Assembly (NCBI GenBank): GCA_964443745.1
Contig: CAYUEN010000005.1
Coordinates: forward strand, 1-64,000
Direction of reading: 5' to 3'
DNA length: 64,000 bases
Origin: CAYUEN01 sp964443745
Lineage (GTDB): Bacteria; Campylobacterota; Campylobacteria; Campylobacterales; QNZT01
Positions 41,908 through 50,881 of this stretch are shown here, in pieces. The translations under genes and the position numbers were made by a program. The notes beneath the pieces were generated by a model. The model searched no databases, had not been told where the DNA came from, and saw only the letters and a program-made list of their open reading frames with translations. How positions within the stretch are numbered: the first letter of the stretch is position 1; every line of letters starts with the position of its first letter.

Positions 41908-42351
41908 ATGATGGATATCGTATCTGTACTGCTGGTAGGTTCGATTGTAAGCTACCTCATGTACAAAAACATCAACACGATCACGGAAAAACTGGATGAG
42001 AATAGCGAAGGCGGCTACGAGCGTTTCGCGGCTTTCGCCGCCCTCGTCATCGATGAGATTCGACAACTGAAACGGGATTTGGACGACGAGATCAAAAAGG
42101 AGCATCCGATCTACCGAAAAAAAGAGGGCATGGATACAAGGGACATCGTCAAAAAGCTCGGAGATCTGATCCGTCAAACCTCTTTTTACGAAACGGTTCT
42201 TGCCAAAAGAAAACCGGCCAAGGAGGCGGAAGCCGAATTGGCGGAAATACTGCTGGATCTGGATCGTATCATACGCGAATATTGTGAATCGGGCGATGTT
42301 TTGGCCGATCGCCTTAGAGAGAAGTTGCAACACGCCTATGAGGAGCTGTAA
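41908..42351 (+). CDS. Conserved protein with N-terminal membrane helix and coiled coil
   Basis: 147 aa. Residues ~3-20 (IVSVLLVGSIVSYLMYK) form one membrane helix; the rest is charged and helical (QLKRDLDDEIKKEH; KEAEAELAEILLDLDRII). Start is one of two successive ATGs, with AAGGA ~10 bases upstream. It precedes bpt by 5 bases. Not recognised as a named family. Confidence 0.65.
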   Translation: MMDIVSVLLVGSIVSYLMYKNINTITEKLDENSEGGYERFAAFAALVIDEIRQLKRDLDDEIKKEHPIYRKKEGMDTRDIVKKLGDLIRQTSFYETVLAKRKPAKEAEAELAEILLDLDRIIREYCESGDVLADRLREKLQHAYEEL

Positions 42352-42356
42352 CCCCG

Positions 42357-43106
42357 ATGCGGAAAGTCTTCGATCCGACGACCGATATCATTGAATTTTC
42401 CACACTGGAATCAAGATGTGTTTATCTGCCAAACGAGCGGATGAAGATGGAGTACAAATATATCAAAAATTGCGATTTCGAACTCAACAGCGACCTGGTA
42501 CAACATGGATGGCGTCGTTTCGGCCACTACTACTCGCGTCCCGCCTGCAACGGATGTACGAAATGTCTAAGTCTCAGGGTCGATGTCAATCGTATAGAGA
42601 CAGGACGGTCCGTCAGACGGCTCTATCGAAAAAACCGGGAGACGAAGATTGTCGTCAAACGCCCCAGCGTTTCGTATGCGCATCTGAAGCTCTATGAGAA
42701 ATATCATCGCCATATGCAACGCAAAAAGGGGTGGGACTACTATCCCGTCACCGCAGAATCCTATCACGATCTATATGCCAAAGGTTTCTCCACCTATGGG
42801 TTGGAAGTTCTCTATCTCCGAGATGGAAAACTCGTCGGCGTCGATTTGATCGATATGGTACGAGATGGCATTTCGTCGATCTACTTCTATTACGATCCCG
42901 ACTATGCCCACCTGGGGCTTGGGAACTATTCGATCTATAAGCAGGTCGATTTCGCACGGGAAAAAGGGTTGGCGTGGATCTATCTGGGATATTATGTGGA
43001 GGCGTGTGAAAGCCTTAACTACAAAGCCAAGTACCGTCCCCATCAGATTCTCTTTTACGAAGAGGAAGATGGCAGGGAAAAAGCGATCTGGAGGGAAGTC
43101 TCCTAA
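42357..43106 (+). CDS. bpt: Aspartate/glutamate leucyl-transferase
   Basis: 249 aa. Bpt moves leucine from Leu-tRNA to N-terminal Asp or Glu, marking proteins for ClpAPS decay. The N-terminal cysteine pattern is intact (SRPACNGCTKCLSLRVDVN), with YLPNERMKMEYKYI before it, and the GNAT-like C-terminal half has SSIYFYYDPDYAHLGLGNYSI and IYLGYYVEACESLNYKAKYRPH. AGGAG stands 11 bases before the ATG. Its stop overlaps the stop of the opposite-strand gene. Confidence 0.95.
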   Translation: MRKVFDPTTDIIEFSTLESRCVYLPNERMKMEYKYIKNCDFELNSDLVQHGWRRFGHYYSRPACNGCTKCLSLRVDVNRIETGRSVRRLYRKNRETKIVVKRPSVSYAHLKLYEKYHRHMQRKKGWDYYPVTAESYHDLYAKGFSTYGLEVLYLRDGKLVGVDLIDMVRDGISSIYFYYDPDYAHLGLGNYSIYKQVDFAREKGLAWIYLGYYVEACESLNYKAKYRPHQILFYEEEDGREKAIWREVS

Positions 43107-43402
43107 CTCTCTATTTCTCTCTTTTTTCTAAAAATCGTCGGAATATCCAGCGAAGGGGTCTCTTCCTCGCTTTTTTCGGATATCGACGGGGGTTCGCGCT
43201 TGACGCCCCGGTTGGCGAGAATCTCCTCCGCTTCCGGGCGGCTCAACACCCCCTGCTCCACCAGAACAAACGCCACCCCCTCTCCAAACCCTTTGAGATG
43301 GGCGATTCGGCCGCTGTCGCCCTCTTCCTCCGCCAATCGGTAGAAGTGTGAAACGATGTCGATTAGATTGTTGATAAGTTTAATTTGTGTAAAATCCTGC
43401 AT
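43103..43402 (-). CDS. Small protein of unknown function
   Basis: 99 aa. The first 70 residues are helical (LINNLIDIVSHFYRLAEEEGDSGRIAHLKGFGEG...) with a short motif ILANRG; the tail is charged and low-complexity (ISEKSEEETPSLDIPTI). The ATG at 43402 is only 7 bases from a perfect TATAAT on the same strand, so longer upstream starts would lie before the promoter. Convergent with bpt, with the two stop codons overlapping. Confidence 0.65.
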   Translation of the reverse strand: MQDFTQIKLINNLIDIVSHFYRLAEEEGDSGRIAHLKGFGEGVAFVLVEQGVLSRPEAEEILANRGVKREPPSISEKSEEETPSLDIPTIFRKKREIES

Positions 43403-43407
43403 CCATA

Positions 43408-43416
43408 TATTATAAC
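43408..43416. promoter_or_regulatory. Palindromic -10 element shared by two divergent genes
   Basis: The core TTATAA reads as TATAAT on the minus strand (43409-43414, 6 bases before ATG 43402) and as TATAAC or TATTAT on the plus strand (20-22 bases before ATG 43436). Both genes could be fired from the same opened DNA. Confidence 0.55.
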
Positions 43417-43435
43417 ACAAAGAGTTGAATCGCCC

Positions 43436-44170
43436 ATGGCCCAAAAAGAGATCCTTTACCAAAACAGGCCGTTTCCCGTCGCCTACGAAATGGTCCGTCC
43501 CCAAGTTTCCAAAACGCTCCTTTTCCTTCATGGATGGGGAAGCAACAAGGAGATCATGAAAGGGGCTTTCGGCGACCGTTTTTTAGACTATCGTCTTCTT
43601 TTCGTCGACATGCCGGGATTCGGGAAGAGTCCCAACGAGGAGGCGATCCTCCAAACCGACGATTACGCCGCCATCATGCAACACTTTCTGGATGCGCTTT
43701 CGATTCGCCCCGTCGCCGTTTTCGGCCACTCTTTCGGCGGCAAGGTGGCGCTGTTGATGCACCCTCCCCTGCTGGTGTTGCTCAGTTCCGCCGGTATCGT
43801 GATGCCCAAGCCTCTTCGGATCCGACTCAAGATCGCACTTTTCAAAAAACTCAAGCGTTTCGGCGGCAGTAGGCTTCGCGCCCTCTTTGCGAGCGAAGAT
43901 GTCAGCGGTATGCCGCCGCATATGTACGAAACCTTCAAGCGTGTCGTGGACGAAGACTTCTTTGAGCGCTTTCGCCGATACGAAGGAAAGGCGCTTCTGT
44001 TTTGGGGAAAATCCGACACCGCCACGCCGCCGGCGGCCGGACGACAAATCGCCTCTCTCATCAAGCATGGCGAATACTTCGAAATGGAGGGGGATCACTA
44101 CTTCTTTTTGCATCACTCCGCCGCGATCGAAACCCAAACCCTAAAGGCGTTAAAACATGAAACCTCTTGA
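43436..44170 (+). CDS. Alpha/beta hydrolase
   Basis: 244 aa. LLFLHGWGSNKEI (oxyanion HG motif), nucleophile elbow FGHSFGG with Ser near residue 98, acidic residue in WGKSDTATPP, and a late histidine in EGDHYFFLHH. No signal peptide. The substrate is unknown; esterases of this type are many. The start at 43436 (MAQKEILYQN) is set by the promoter just upstream. It overlaps murF by 14 bases, so it may serve envelope metabolism, which is only an inference. Confidence 0.85.
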   Translation: MAQKEILYQNRPFPVAYEMVRPQVSKTLLFLHGWGSNKEIMKGAFGDRFLDYRLLFVDMPGFGKSPNEEAILQTDDYAAIMQHFLDALSIRPVAVFGHSFGGKVALLMHPPLLVLLSSAGIVMPKPLRIRLKIALFKKLKRFGGSRLRALFASEDVSGMPPHMYETFKRVVDEDFFERFRRYEGKALLFWGKSDTATPPAAGRQIASLIKHGEYFEMEGDHYFFLHHSAAIETQTLKALKHETS

Positions 44171-45599
44171 ACTCTTCACTCTCATTTCGCATCTTCTTCT
44201 GGTTATGACACTAGGCTGGTATCTGATCACCAATCTGCAGTGGTACCACTACAAACTCGAACGGGTGATCTTTCGCCACAAACGGATACTCTGGCATCTG
44301 ATCTATTTTATCATACCGATCTTCGCCTACTATCTGACGGGAATCTATTTTTGGATCTACTTCTATCTCGGATTGCTTCCCGCCCTCTATCTCTGGCACC
44401 GGCGACTCGACAAACCGCTCGTTTTCACAGCGCGCGTCAAACGTTTTCTGCTCTTTCTCTTTCTTGCCGCACTCAGCGGCGACCTGCTTTGCTACGCGAG
44501 TGAAAAGTGCCGAATCTACGGTGTATTTCTCCCGCTTTTGGTTGCATTGGGGGCCAGTTATCTTTTCGAGAAGATACTCTTTTTGGGGTACAAAAAAGAG
44601 GCGATGAGAAAACTCGCCTCCAATCCGAATCTGAAAATTTTGGCGATCACCGCCAGTTACGGCAAAACCAGTATCAAGAATTTCGTCTATCAGATCGTCA
44701 AGGGAAGCATACCCGTATACAAGACTCCCCGTAGCGTCAACACACTGGGAGGGTTGATCAAGGATGTGAACGAATCGCTTCCCCCCGACGTCTCTCTCTA
44801 TATCGCCGAAGCGGGCGCGCGAGAGCGGGGAGATATCGCGGAAATCGCCCGTTTTTTGAGACACCACTACGCCATCGTCGGTACGATCGGTCCTCAGCAT
44901 ATCGAATATTTCAAGACCCTCGAAAAAATACGCGATACCAAAATGGAGATTCTGGACTCCGATCGTCTCATAAAGGCGTTCGTCCACCGTAGCGCCAACG
45001 TCAAGCCAAACGGACGCGTCGTATGTTTCGGTGACGAAATCGAAAACGTCGAAGCGACGCTGGAAGGTCTCGATTTTGATCTGACGATCGATGGAGAGCG
45101 TCACCACTTTCACGCACCGCTGCTTGGGGCGTTCAACGCCGTGAATCTCGCCGCCGCCATCCTTTTTTCCAAAGAGATCGGTATCGATATCGAATCGATT
45201 CGGTGTGCTGTCGCCTCCCTCGAGCCGGTCGAACACCGTCTCCAGAAAATCGAAGCGGGCGGAAAAGTGATCATCGACGACAGTTTCAACGGCAATCTCG
45301 AAGGGATGCTCGCCTCCTACGAACTCGTCGAGCGTTATGCGGGGCGCAAAGTGGTGGTCACACCGGGCGTGATCGAAAGCGACGAAGAATCCAACCGCGA
45401 ACTCGCCCGTAAAATCGACGAAGTTTTCGATCTTGCGATCATCACGGGCAGACTCAACGCACGCGTACTGGCCGAAAATATCACCCGCGCCCGCAAGATC
45501 ATTCTGCATCGGAAGTCGGATCTGGAAAAACTGCTTTCCACCCAGACGCAACCGGGGGATTTGATACTCTTTTCCAACGACGCTCCCACCTTTATCTGA
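44157..45599 (+). CDS. murF: Mur ligase (MurF-type) with N-terminal membrane domain
   Basis: 480 aa. The first ~150 residues hold about four hydrophobic helices (LFTLISHLLLVMTLGWYLI; LIYFIIPIFAYYLTGIYFWI; FLLFLFLAALSGDLL; GVFLPLLVALGASYLF), then a MurF-like ligase: ITASYGKTSIKNF (ATP loop), PRSVNTLGGLIK, AEAGARERGDI, GTIGPQHIEYF, GAFNAVNLAAAI and DDSFNGNLEG. MurF adds D-Ala-D-Ala to UDP-MurNAc-tripeptide. The membrane domain would place it at the inner face of the membrane. ATP loop is T-A-S-Y-GKTS, differing slightly from TGSxGKT. Confidence 0.88.
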   Translation: MKPLELFTLISHLLLVMTLGWYLITNLQWYHYKLERVIFRHKRILWHLIYFIIPIFAYYLTGIYFWIYFYLGLLPALYLWHRRLDKPLVFTARVKRFLLFLFLAALSGDLLCYASEKCRIYGVFLPLLVALGASYLFEKILFLGYKKEAMRKLASNPNLKILAITASYGKTSIKNFVYQIVKGSIPVYKTPRSVNTLGGLIKDVNESLPPDVSLYIAEAGARERGDIAEIARFLRHHYAIVGTIGPQHIEYFKTLEKIRDTKMEILDSDRLIKAFVHRSANVKPNGRVVCFGDEIENVEATLEGLDFDLTIDGERHHFHAPLLGAFNAVNLAAAILFSKEIGIDIESIRCAVASLEPVEHRLQKIEAGGKVIIDDSFNGNLEGMLASYELVERYAGRKVVVTPGVIESDEESNRELARKIDEVFDLAIITGRLNARVLAENITRARKIILHRKSDLEKLLSTQTQPGDLILFSNDAPTFI

Positions 45600-45638
45600 A
45601 GCGATGTCAACTATTTGTAACCTTTAGCTGATTTCCCC

Positions 45639-45644
45639 TATAAT
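45639..45644 (+). promoter_or_regulatory. Candidate -10 box (TATAAT) for the lipase-fadL pair
   Basis: TATAAT 30 bases before the GTG start, with AAGGAGGA between them. Confidence 0.55.
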
Positions 45645-45674
45645 GCCATAAGCATTCATTATAAGGAGGAAGAC

Positions 45675-46940
45675 GTGATCAAAGAGATGTTCAGCCATCC
45701 GATCGTAGCGATCGGTGTCGCGGCGGCATTGCTGGGAGGGTGCGGTATCGACAACACCGGAACCAATACCGTAGGGACCAATCTGTTGGAGGTGAGCACG
45801 GAGCCGATCGTCGATCTGGATGCCGACACGATGCGGGCGATTCTGGGAGACAAGGTCGGCCCGAACGATCCGGTTTTCGGCATCAAATCCTACCGTATCG
45901 TCTACAAAACACACGACGATTCGGGCAACGAAATCAACGCATCGGGACTGCTGAGCGTTCCGGTGCCGACCGCTACCTTTTTGCAGATGAAACCAGATTT
46001 CACCATGTCGATCGTGAGCGACCAGCACGGCACGATCTTTTCGGATGCGGAGGCGCCTACGACCTTCGCGCTCGCGACCCATCAACCCAACCAAATTTCG
46101 ACGGCTTTTACCGCGATGGCGGGATTTCTCACGCTCCAGCCCGACTATATCGGTTTTGGATCTTCAAGAGGATTTCACCCCTTTTTGCTTGAAAAGAGTC
46201 TGGCCAACGCCGTTGTGGATATGATCGAAGCTTCGATCCGATTCGCCAACCAGGCGCAACTCCCCATCAACGGACAGATCTTTCTCAGCGGCTATTCGGA
46301 AGGGGGATTGGCGACGCTGGATGCGGCCAAAGCGATCGAAACCTCCCATCCGGAGCTTCATCTCAAAGGCGTCGCACCGATGGCCGGTCCTTACGATTTG
46401 AATCTCACCTTCAGCGGCGTGTTGGCTTCGATGCTCGATGATGATACGACCAACGACCAGATGCCCTATCCCGTCAACGCTTTCGGAGGAGACATCGTCA
46501 ACGCTTTCGCAAAAAGCTACGACATCCCCCTCTCGCAGATCGTGAAAGCCCCTCTGGATACGCAACTGCCCACACTGTTTGACGGCACCCATTCGGATCA
46601 GGAGTTGGCGGCATCCTTGCCGGATGACAAGAACGACTTCTTCAACCGATCTTTCGTCGTCGATTTTTTCACGAATCCGAACAATCCCCTGAAAGTGGGT
46701 GCGCTGGAAAATTCGCCGCTTGATTGGCGACCGAGTGCGCCGATGAAACTCTACCACTGCAAAGGCGACCCGGTCGTACCGATCCAGATCGCGCAGATAA
46801 GTGCCTCGAAACTGGGTGTCGAAGTGATTCAGGTAGACAGCGACACGCAACCGCTAGGACATGTGGAGTGCGCCGTGCCGGCGTATACGCAGGTAGTCGG
46901 CTGGTTCGCCGCATTAAGAGAAGGAAATCAAGGAGAGTAA
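45675..46940 (+). CDS. Secreted alpha/beta-hydrolase lipoprotein (lipase/esterase-like)
   Basis: 421 aa. Signal peptide with lipobox LLGGC, so probably outer-membrane anchored. Hydrolase core: DYIGFGSSRG (oxyanion region), FLSGYSEGG with the nucleophile Ser near residue 203, and a C-terminal HCKGDPVVP (Asp) plus PLGHVECA (His). The layout is like secretory lipases that cut lipids outside the cell. GTG start with AAGGAGGA 6 bases before it. One base separates its stop from the fadL ATG, so the two act together. Confidence 0.85.
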   Translation: MIKEMFSHPIVAIGVAAALLGGCGIDNTGTNTVGTNLLEVSTEPIVDLDADTMRAILGDKVGPNDPVFGIKSYRIVYKTHDDSGNEINASGLLSVPVPTATFLQMKPDFTMSIVSDQHGTIFSDAEAPTTFALATHQPNQISTAFTAMAGFLTLQPDYIGFGSSRGFHPFLLEKSLANAVVDMIEASIRFANQAQLPINGQIFLSGYSEGGLATLDAAKAIETSHPELHLKGVAPMAGPYDLNLTFSGVLASMLDDDTTNDQMPYPVNAFGGDIVNAFAKSYDIPLSQIVKAPLDTQLPTLFDGTHSDQELAASLPDDKNDFFNRSFVVDFFTNPNNPLKVGALENSPLDWRPSAPMKLYHCKGDPVVPIQIAQISASKLGVEVIQVDSDTQPLGHVECAVPAYTQVVGWFAALREGNQGE

Positions 46941-46941
46941 G

Positions 46942-48147
46942 ATGAAACGATCGATACAGCTTTTGGTGGCTTCGGCCACACTGCTTTGCGCAAGCGGCTA
47001 CAGAATCCCCGAACAGTCGGCCGATTCGGTCGCACTCAGCGGCGCTTATGTCGCCAACAGCAGCGGTGCGGATGCCAGCTATTACAACCCCGCCAACCTC
47101 GCTTTCAATCCAGACACCCCTCTGCTCCAAGCGGATCTGACCTATATCGGACTGAACGAAATCACCTACAAAGACAACCGAAACCCCGCATACAACGGCT
47201 CATCCAAATCGGAAACCTTTCTCATCCCCACACTCTTTTACAGTTCCGAATCGTTCCAAAACGTTCGCTACGGCCTCTCCCTGACCGCACCGGGTGGCCT
47301 CTCCAAACGGTGGAGCGATCCCTATCCCAAGACGTTCGCGGAGGAGTTTACGCTCAGAATCATCGAATTCAACCCCGTCGTCGCCTACAGACTTACCGAT
47401 ACATTCGCAATTGCAGGCGGTATCCGGATTCTCTACAGCGACGGCGAGGTCAAAAGCGACGGCAGCGGTATCGGCCGACCCGCGATCAGAGATATGGAGG
47501 GAGATACGACGGAATTCGGATACAATGTCGCTCTAGCCTACCGGCCGATTCCCACCCTCAACATCTCCGCCACCTACCGCTCCAATGTCGATATCAACGA
47601 AGAAGGCAACGCCAAACTCTATCTGAGCGGCACCAAACTCTACGACGGCGGAGCGAGCGTCCAAATCCCGCTTCCGGCCGTCGCGACGCTCGCTGTAGCC
47701 TACACCTACGAAAAGACGACCGTGGAGCTGGAGTACGATCGCACCTACTGGTCGGAGTACGAAACCCTCGATTTTCAGTACAAGGATGCGATTCCGATGG
47801 TACTGAGAAGTTCGTTCGACGATCCGATACCCAAAAACTGGAAAGATACCGACGCTTTCAGAATCGGTCTGACGCACCGCTACAGCGAGAGATTGAAACT
47901 GATGGCGGGGTTTGCGATCGACGAGAGTCCGATACCCGAAAACACGCTCAATTTCGAACTTCCCGATTCGGACGCGACGATCTACTCCGCCGGTTTCGAC
48001 TATCGCTACGACGACAGACTCCATCTCGTGATGGGTGCGCTTTATGACAAAAAAGAGAGCCGAAGCGTACACAACCACCTCATAGACGGCAGGTTCGAGG
48101 ATGCGAGTGCGTTGCTGATTTCCTTCGGATTGCGTTATCGCTACTGA
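46942..48147 (+). CDS. fadL: FadL/TodX-type outer-membrane transporter
   Basis: 401 aa. Signal peptide, then the plug region GYRIPEQSADSVALSGAYVANSSGADASYYNPANLAF, typical of FadL (NPA motif). The rest is a beta-barrel ending in LLISFGLRYRY with a terminal aromatic for BAM recognition. It passes long-chain fatty acids or other hydrophobic molecules. The lipase-like gene just upstream suggests uptake of products of lipid cleavage. The 3' end overlaps the convergent HAD gene by 7 bases. Confidence 0.9.
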   Translation: MKRSIQLLVASATLLCASGYRIPEQSADSVALSGAYVANSSGADASYYNPANLAFNPDTPLLQADLTYIGLNEITYKDNRNPAYNGSSKSETFLIPTLFYSSESFQNVRYGLSLTAPGGLSKRWSDPYPKTFAEEFTLRIIEFNPVVAYRLTDTFAIAGGIRILYSDGEVKSDGSGIGRPAIRDMEGDTTEFGYNVALAYRPIPTLNISATYRSNVDINEEGNAKLYLSGTKLYDGGASVQIPLPAVATLAVAYTYEKTTVELEYDRTYWSEYETLDFQYKDAIPMVLRSSFDDPIPKNWKDTDAFRIGLTHRYSERLKLMAGFAIDESPIPENTLNFELPDSDATIYSAGFDYRYDDRLHLVMGALYDKKESRSVHNHLIDGRFEDASALLISFGLRYRY

Positions 48148-48764
48148 AGCAGAAGCTTTTGCAAAGAGGCGATCGAATCGATCGCCTCGCCGTCAGCCCC
48201 GAACCCCCACCCCACATTGAGAAAATCGATACCCGCCTCTTTCGCGGCCATCCGGTCTTTGGGGCTATCACCAATGAGCAGATAATCCTCTTTGGACCAA
48301 CCGTAATACGAAACGATCAGATCGATCATCTCGGGATGGGGCTTTGGTTTTAGGACTTCGTCTCCGCAGACGAGCAGATCGAAAAAACGGTCGATACGGT
48401 TAGCAAACAGTATCTGCTCGGCCGAAACTCTGTAAGCGTTGGTCGCGATACAGAGTCTCTTCGAACTTTTTCTCAGACGCTTCAGGAGATCTTCCACCCC
48501 GGGATAGAGTCTGGTCTCTTTGCGGTGATGTTTCGCATAATACTCTTGAAACCAGAGAATATGGACCTTTTCGTACGCCTTTATACCGTAAAAGTAGGAT
48601 GGCGCATGGATGGTAGGATCGTTGATACCTTTTAGAATCGAGGCTTTTTCCATCGCTCCCATTCCCAGGTGCCTTCTGACGTAGTTGATCGCGTTGCAGA
48701 TCACATCCGACGAATCGATCAAAGTTCCGTCCATATCGAATATCAGACATCTTTTATGCTGCAA
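48141..48764 (-). CDS. HAD-family phosphatase (Gph-like)
   Basis: 207 aa, cytoplasmic. Motif I FDMDGTLID, motif II Thr/Ser region (RLCIATNAYRV), motif III KPKPHPE and motif IV LIGDSPKDRMAA; a helical cap lies between. Phosphoglycolate phosphatases look like this, but HAD substrates cannot be read reliably. Its ATG lies inside the end of the antiporter gene (22-base overlap). Confidence 0.9.
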   Translation of the reverse strand: MQHKRCLIFDMDGTLIDSSDVICNAINYVRRHLGMGAMEKASILKGINDPTIHAPSYFYGIKAYEKVHILWFQEYYAKHHRKETRLYPGVEDLLKRLRKSSKRLCIATNAYRVSAEQILFANRIDRFFDLLVCGDEVLKPKPHPEMIDLIVSYYGWSKEDYLLIGDSPKDRMAAKEAGIDFLNVGWGFGADGEAIDSIASLQKLLLQ

Positions 48765-50359
48765 GCGAGCACCTCCTTCAAGATGGTATCCGCCACGACA
48801 CGGCTGGCGTTGACGATATGGTTCACCGCAAAGGTTTCGATGATTTTCTGGTGGCTTTCGTTTTGGACCTTGACGATCGTGTTGACATCGGGTGCGATAG
48901 AGGTGACGGCGTCGACGACCATCCGGGTCTTGGCGACGTTTTCGATCGCGACGACGACGGCGAGCGCCTCCTTGATTCCCGCCGCCTCCAGAACCGTCCG
49001 CTCCATCGCGTTGCCGAGGATCATCGGCTCTTTTGCGGATTGGGCGAGTTTCGCGAGCGTATAGTCGTGTTCGATCACGAGATAGTCGATTCCCAGCGTT
49101 TTGAGTTTTTTGGCCAATTTCTGGCCGAGCGGGCCGTATCCGCAGATGACGACATGGTTTCGATACCCCTGCGATCTGAGGATCAACTGCGTTTCAGGCT
49201 CCTTCAAAAAGATCGTATCGGCGATCTTTTTGAGGTGGTTGATGACAAACGGGGTCAGAATCATCGAAAGGACGACCATGACGATCAGAATCTGGTTGAC
49301 AGTCGGATCGATCAACCCGTTTTGGGATGCGAGCGCGAAAATCGCGAGCGCGAACTCACCCACCTGCATCAGTGTCAAAGAGGCTTTGAGCGCGGTGCGC
49401 TTTTGTAAAAAGAGGTTGAGCGCTCCAAAAAGCAACAACGCCTTGAGAAGCATCACCGCAACGAGCAGCGCCAACACCGTATAGCGGTTTTGCCAGACGA
49501 TCGCCAAATCGATCTGCATCCCGATCGTAACGAAAAAGATACCCAGTAGAATATCGCGAAAAGAGATCAAATCAGATTCGATTCGGTATTTGAACTTCGT
49601 CTCCGCAAGTGTCATGCCCGCCAAAAAAGCTCCCAGCGAATAGGTAAATCCCAACCGATGCGCCATATAAGAGGCACCCACCACGACAAGCAGCGTCGCG
49701 ATCAGAAAGATCTCCTCCGAATCGGTGGAGAGCACCCACTCCAGAAAGTACTCCAACAGATATTTTCCCACTACGAAGATGATCAACAGCAAAATCGCCA
49801 TATCGACCATCGTCCAGAAAAGGAGCGTACCGACGGCCTGGCTTTGCGAAGTGAAAAGAGAGATCATCAGCAGGATCGGAATTACGGCGATATCTTGAAA
49901 CAGCAACACTCCCAGGCTCACCCGCCCGTATCCGCTGTGCAGCTCTCCCCTTTCGTTCAGCATCTTCAAGACGATCGCCGTGGAAGAGAGCGCCAAGGCG
50001 AATCCGATGACGATGGCGCTTTTGAGTTCGATACCCAGCACTTCATGGCTGAAGGCTCCGAAGAGATTTCCCGTGAGCATCAACTGCAAAAAACCGAAAA
50101 CGAACACCTCTTTTTTCATGGAAAGCAGATGACGGATCGAAAACTCCAATCCGATCGTGAACATCAAAAAGACGATCCCGAACTCCGCCAGATGGGAGAG
50201 CGTACTGTTTTCGTGATGGGGAAGGTCGAAAAGATAGGTGATCATCGTACCCGAAAAGATATAGCCGATGACGGTGGGTATCGCGAACCGTTTGAAGAGT
50301 ACGTTGAGGATCGTCGCGATCAGGATCGTCGTCAAAAAGATCGGCAATATCTGCTGCAT
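48743..50359 (-). CDS. Monovalent cation:proton antiporter (CPA2, KefB-type) with TrkA-N domain
   Basis: 538 aa. About 12 membrane helices (FLTTILIATILNVLF..., FGIVFLMFTIGLEF, TLLVVVGASYMAHRLGFTYSLGAFLAGMTLAETKF) form a CPA2 exchanger. The C-terminal ~160 residues are a Rossmann TrkA-N (RCK) domain: HVVICGYGPLGQKLAKKL. It exchanges K+ or Na+ for protons, gated by a ligand bound to the RCK domain. No KefF-like helper is nearby. Confidence 0.92.
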   Translation of the reverse strand: MQQILPIFLTTILIATILNVLFKRFAIPTVIGYIFSGTMITYLFDLPHHENSTLSHLAEFGIVFLMFTIGLEFSIRHLLSMKKEVFVFGFLQLMLTGNLFGAFSHEVLGIELKSAIVIGFALALSSTAIVLKMLNERGELHSGYGRVSLGVLLFQDIAVIPILLMISLFTSQSQAVGTLLFWTMVDMAILLLIIFVVGKYLLEYFLEWVLSTDSEEIFLIATLLVVVGASYMAHRLGFTYSLGAFLAGMTLAETKFKYRIESDLISFRDILLGIFFVTIGMQIDLAIVWQNRYTVLALLVAVMLLKALLLFGALNLFLQKRTALKASLTLMQVGEFALAIFALASQNGLIDPTVNQILIVMVVLSMILTPFVINHLKKIADTIFLKEPETQLILRSQGYRNHVVICGYGPLGQKLAKKLKTLGIDYLVIEHDYTLAKLAQSAKEPMILGNAMERTVLEAAGIKEALAVVVAIENVAKTRMVVDAVTSIAPDVNTIVKVQNESHQKIIETFAVNHIVNASRVVADTILKEVLACSIKDV

Positions 50360-50397
50360 CCCGCCCCCTTAGGATAATTTCACGATTTTCTGGCACA

Positions 50398-50403
50398 ATT
50401 GTA
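50398..50403 (-). promoter_or_regulatory. Candidate -10 box (TACAAT) for the antiporter gene
   Basis: TACAAT on the minus strand 38 bases before the antiporter ATG, divergent from the thioredoxin-fold gene. Confidence 0.4.
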
Positions 50404-50423
50404 TCATAAAGGTGTCGATATTG

Positions 50424-50429
50424 TATAAT
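50424..50429 (+). promoter_or_regulatory. Candidate -10 box (TATAAT) for the thioredoxin-fold gene
   Basis: TATAAT 20 bases before the TTG start, with AAGGAG between. Confidence 0.55.
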
Positions 50430-50449
50430 CACCCAAAAGGAGTGAAGTA

Positions 50450-50821
50450 TTGAAAAAAATCGTTTTTTTAACTCTATGGACGATCTTGTCTCTTTTTGCG
50501 AAGCCTTCCGTTGCGCAACCCAAACTCCAAATGCTTTTTGTCTACCAGGATGGATGCTTCTGGTGCGAGAAGATGGAGAGAGAGCTTTTTGACAAGCCCT
50601 CCAACATGGCGAAAATTTCGCGTCGATACCGCTTCGCGAAGATGAACAAAAACGATCCGAAACTCCCCGTTTTTTTGGATCCGCACTTCTTTCCCACCAC
50701 CTATATCCTCTCACCCGATGGCAAACGGATAGTGGACGAACTGCCCGGATATATGAAAACCGACCAATTCCTCGACTATATCAAAGAGCTCTACGAATTG
50801 GAGGGACACACCTCCCGTTAG
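50450..50821 (+). CDS. Periplasmic thioredoxin-fold protein
   Basis: 123 aa. Signal peptide (IVFLTLWTILSLFAKPSVAQ). Thioredoxin-like centre with a CFWC motif (DGCFWCEKM, ~41-44), a cis-Pro region (FFPTTYILSPDGK) and a C-terminal helix. Similar to SoxW/thioredoxin-like reductants of periplasmic cysteines, or of cytochrome c maturation. TTG start supported by AAGGAG 7 bases upstream. Its partner is unknown. Confidence 0.85.
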   Translation: MKKIVFLTLWTILSLFAKPSVAQPKLQMLFVYQDGCFWCEKMERELFDKPSNMAKISRRYRFAKMNKNDPKLPVFLDPHFFPTTYILSPDGKRIVDELPGYMKTDQFLDYIKELYELEGHTSR

Positions 50822-50881
50822 CGCACTTTTACCCCTTTTTGGATAGAATCCCCCAAATTTCACCACCGAAGGGAGTTGTTT

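Noticed and set aside
44211..45551. Open frame of 446 codons on the minus strand opposite murF
   Set aside because: murF carries all Mur ligase motifs; the opposite frame is low-information and lacks a start signal.
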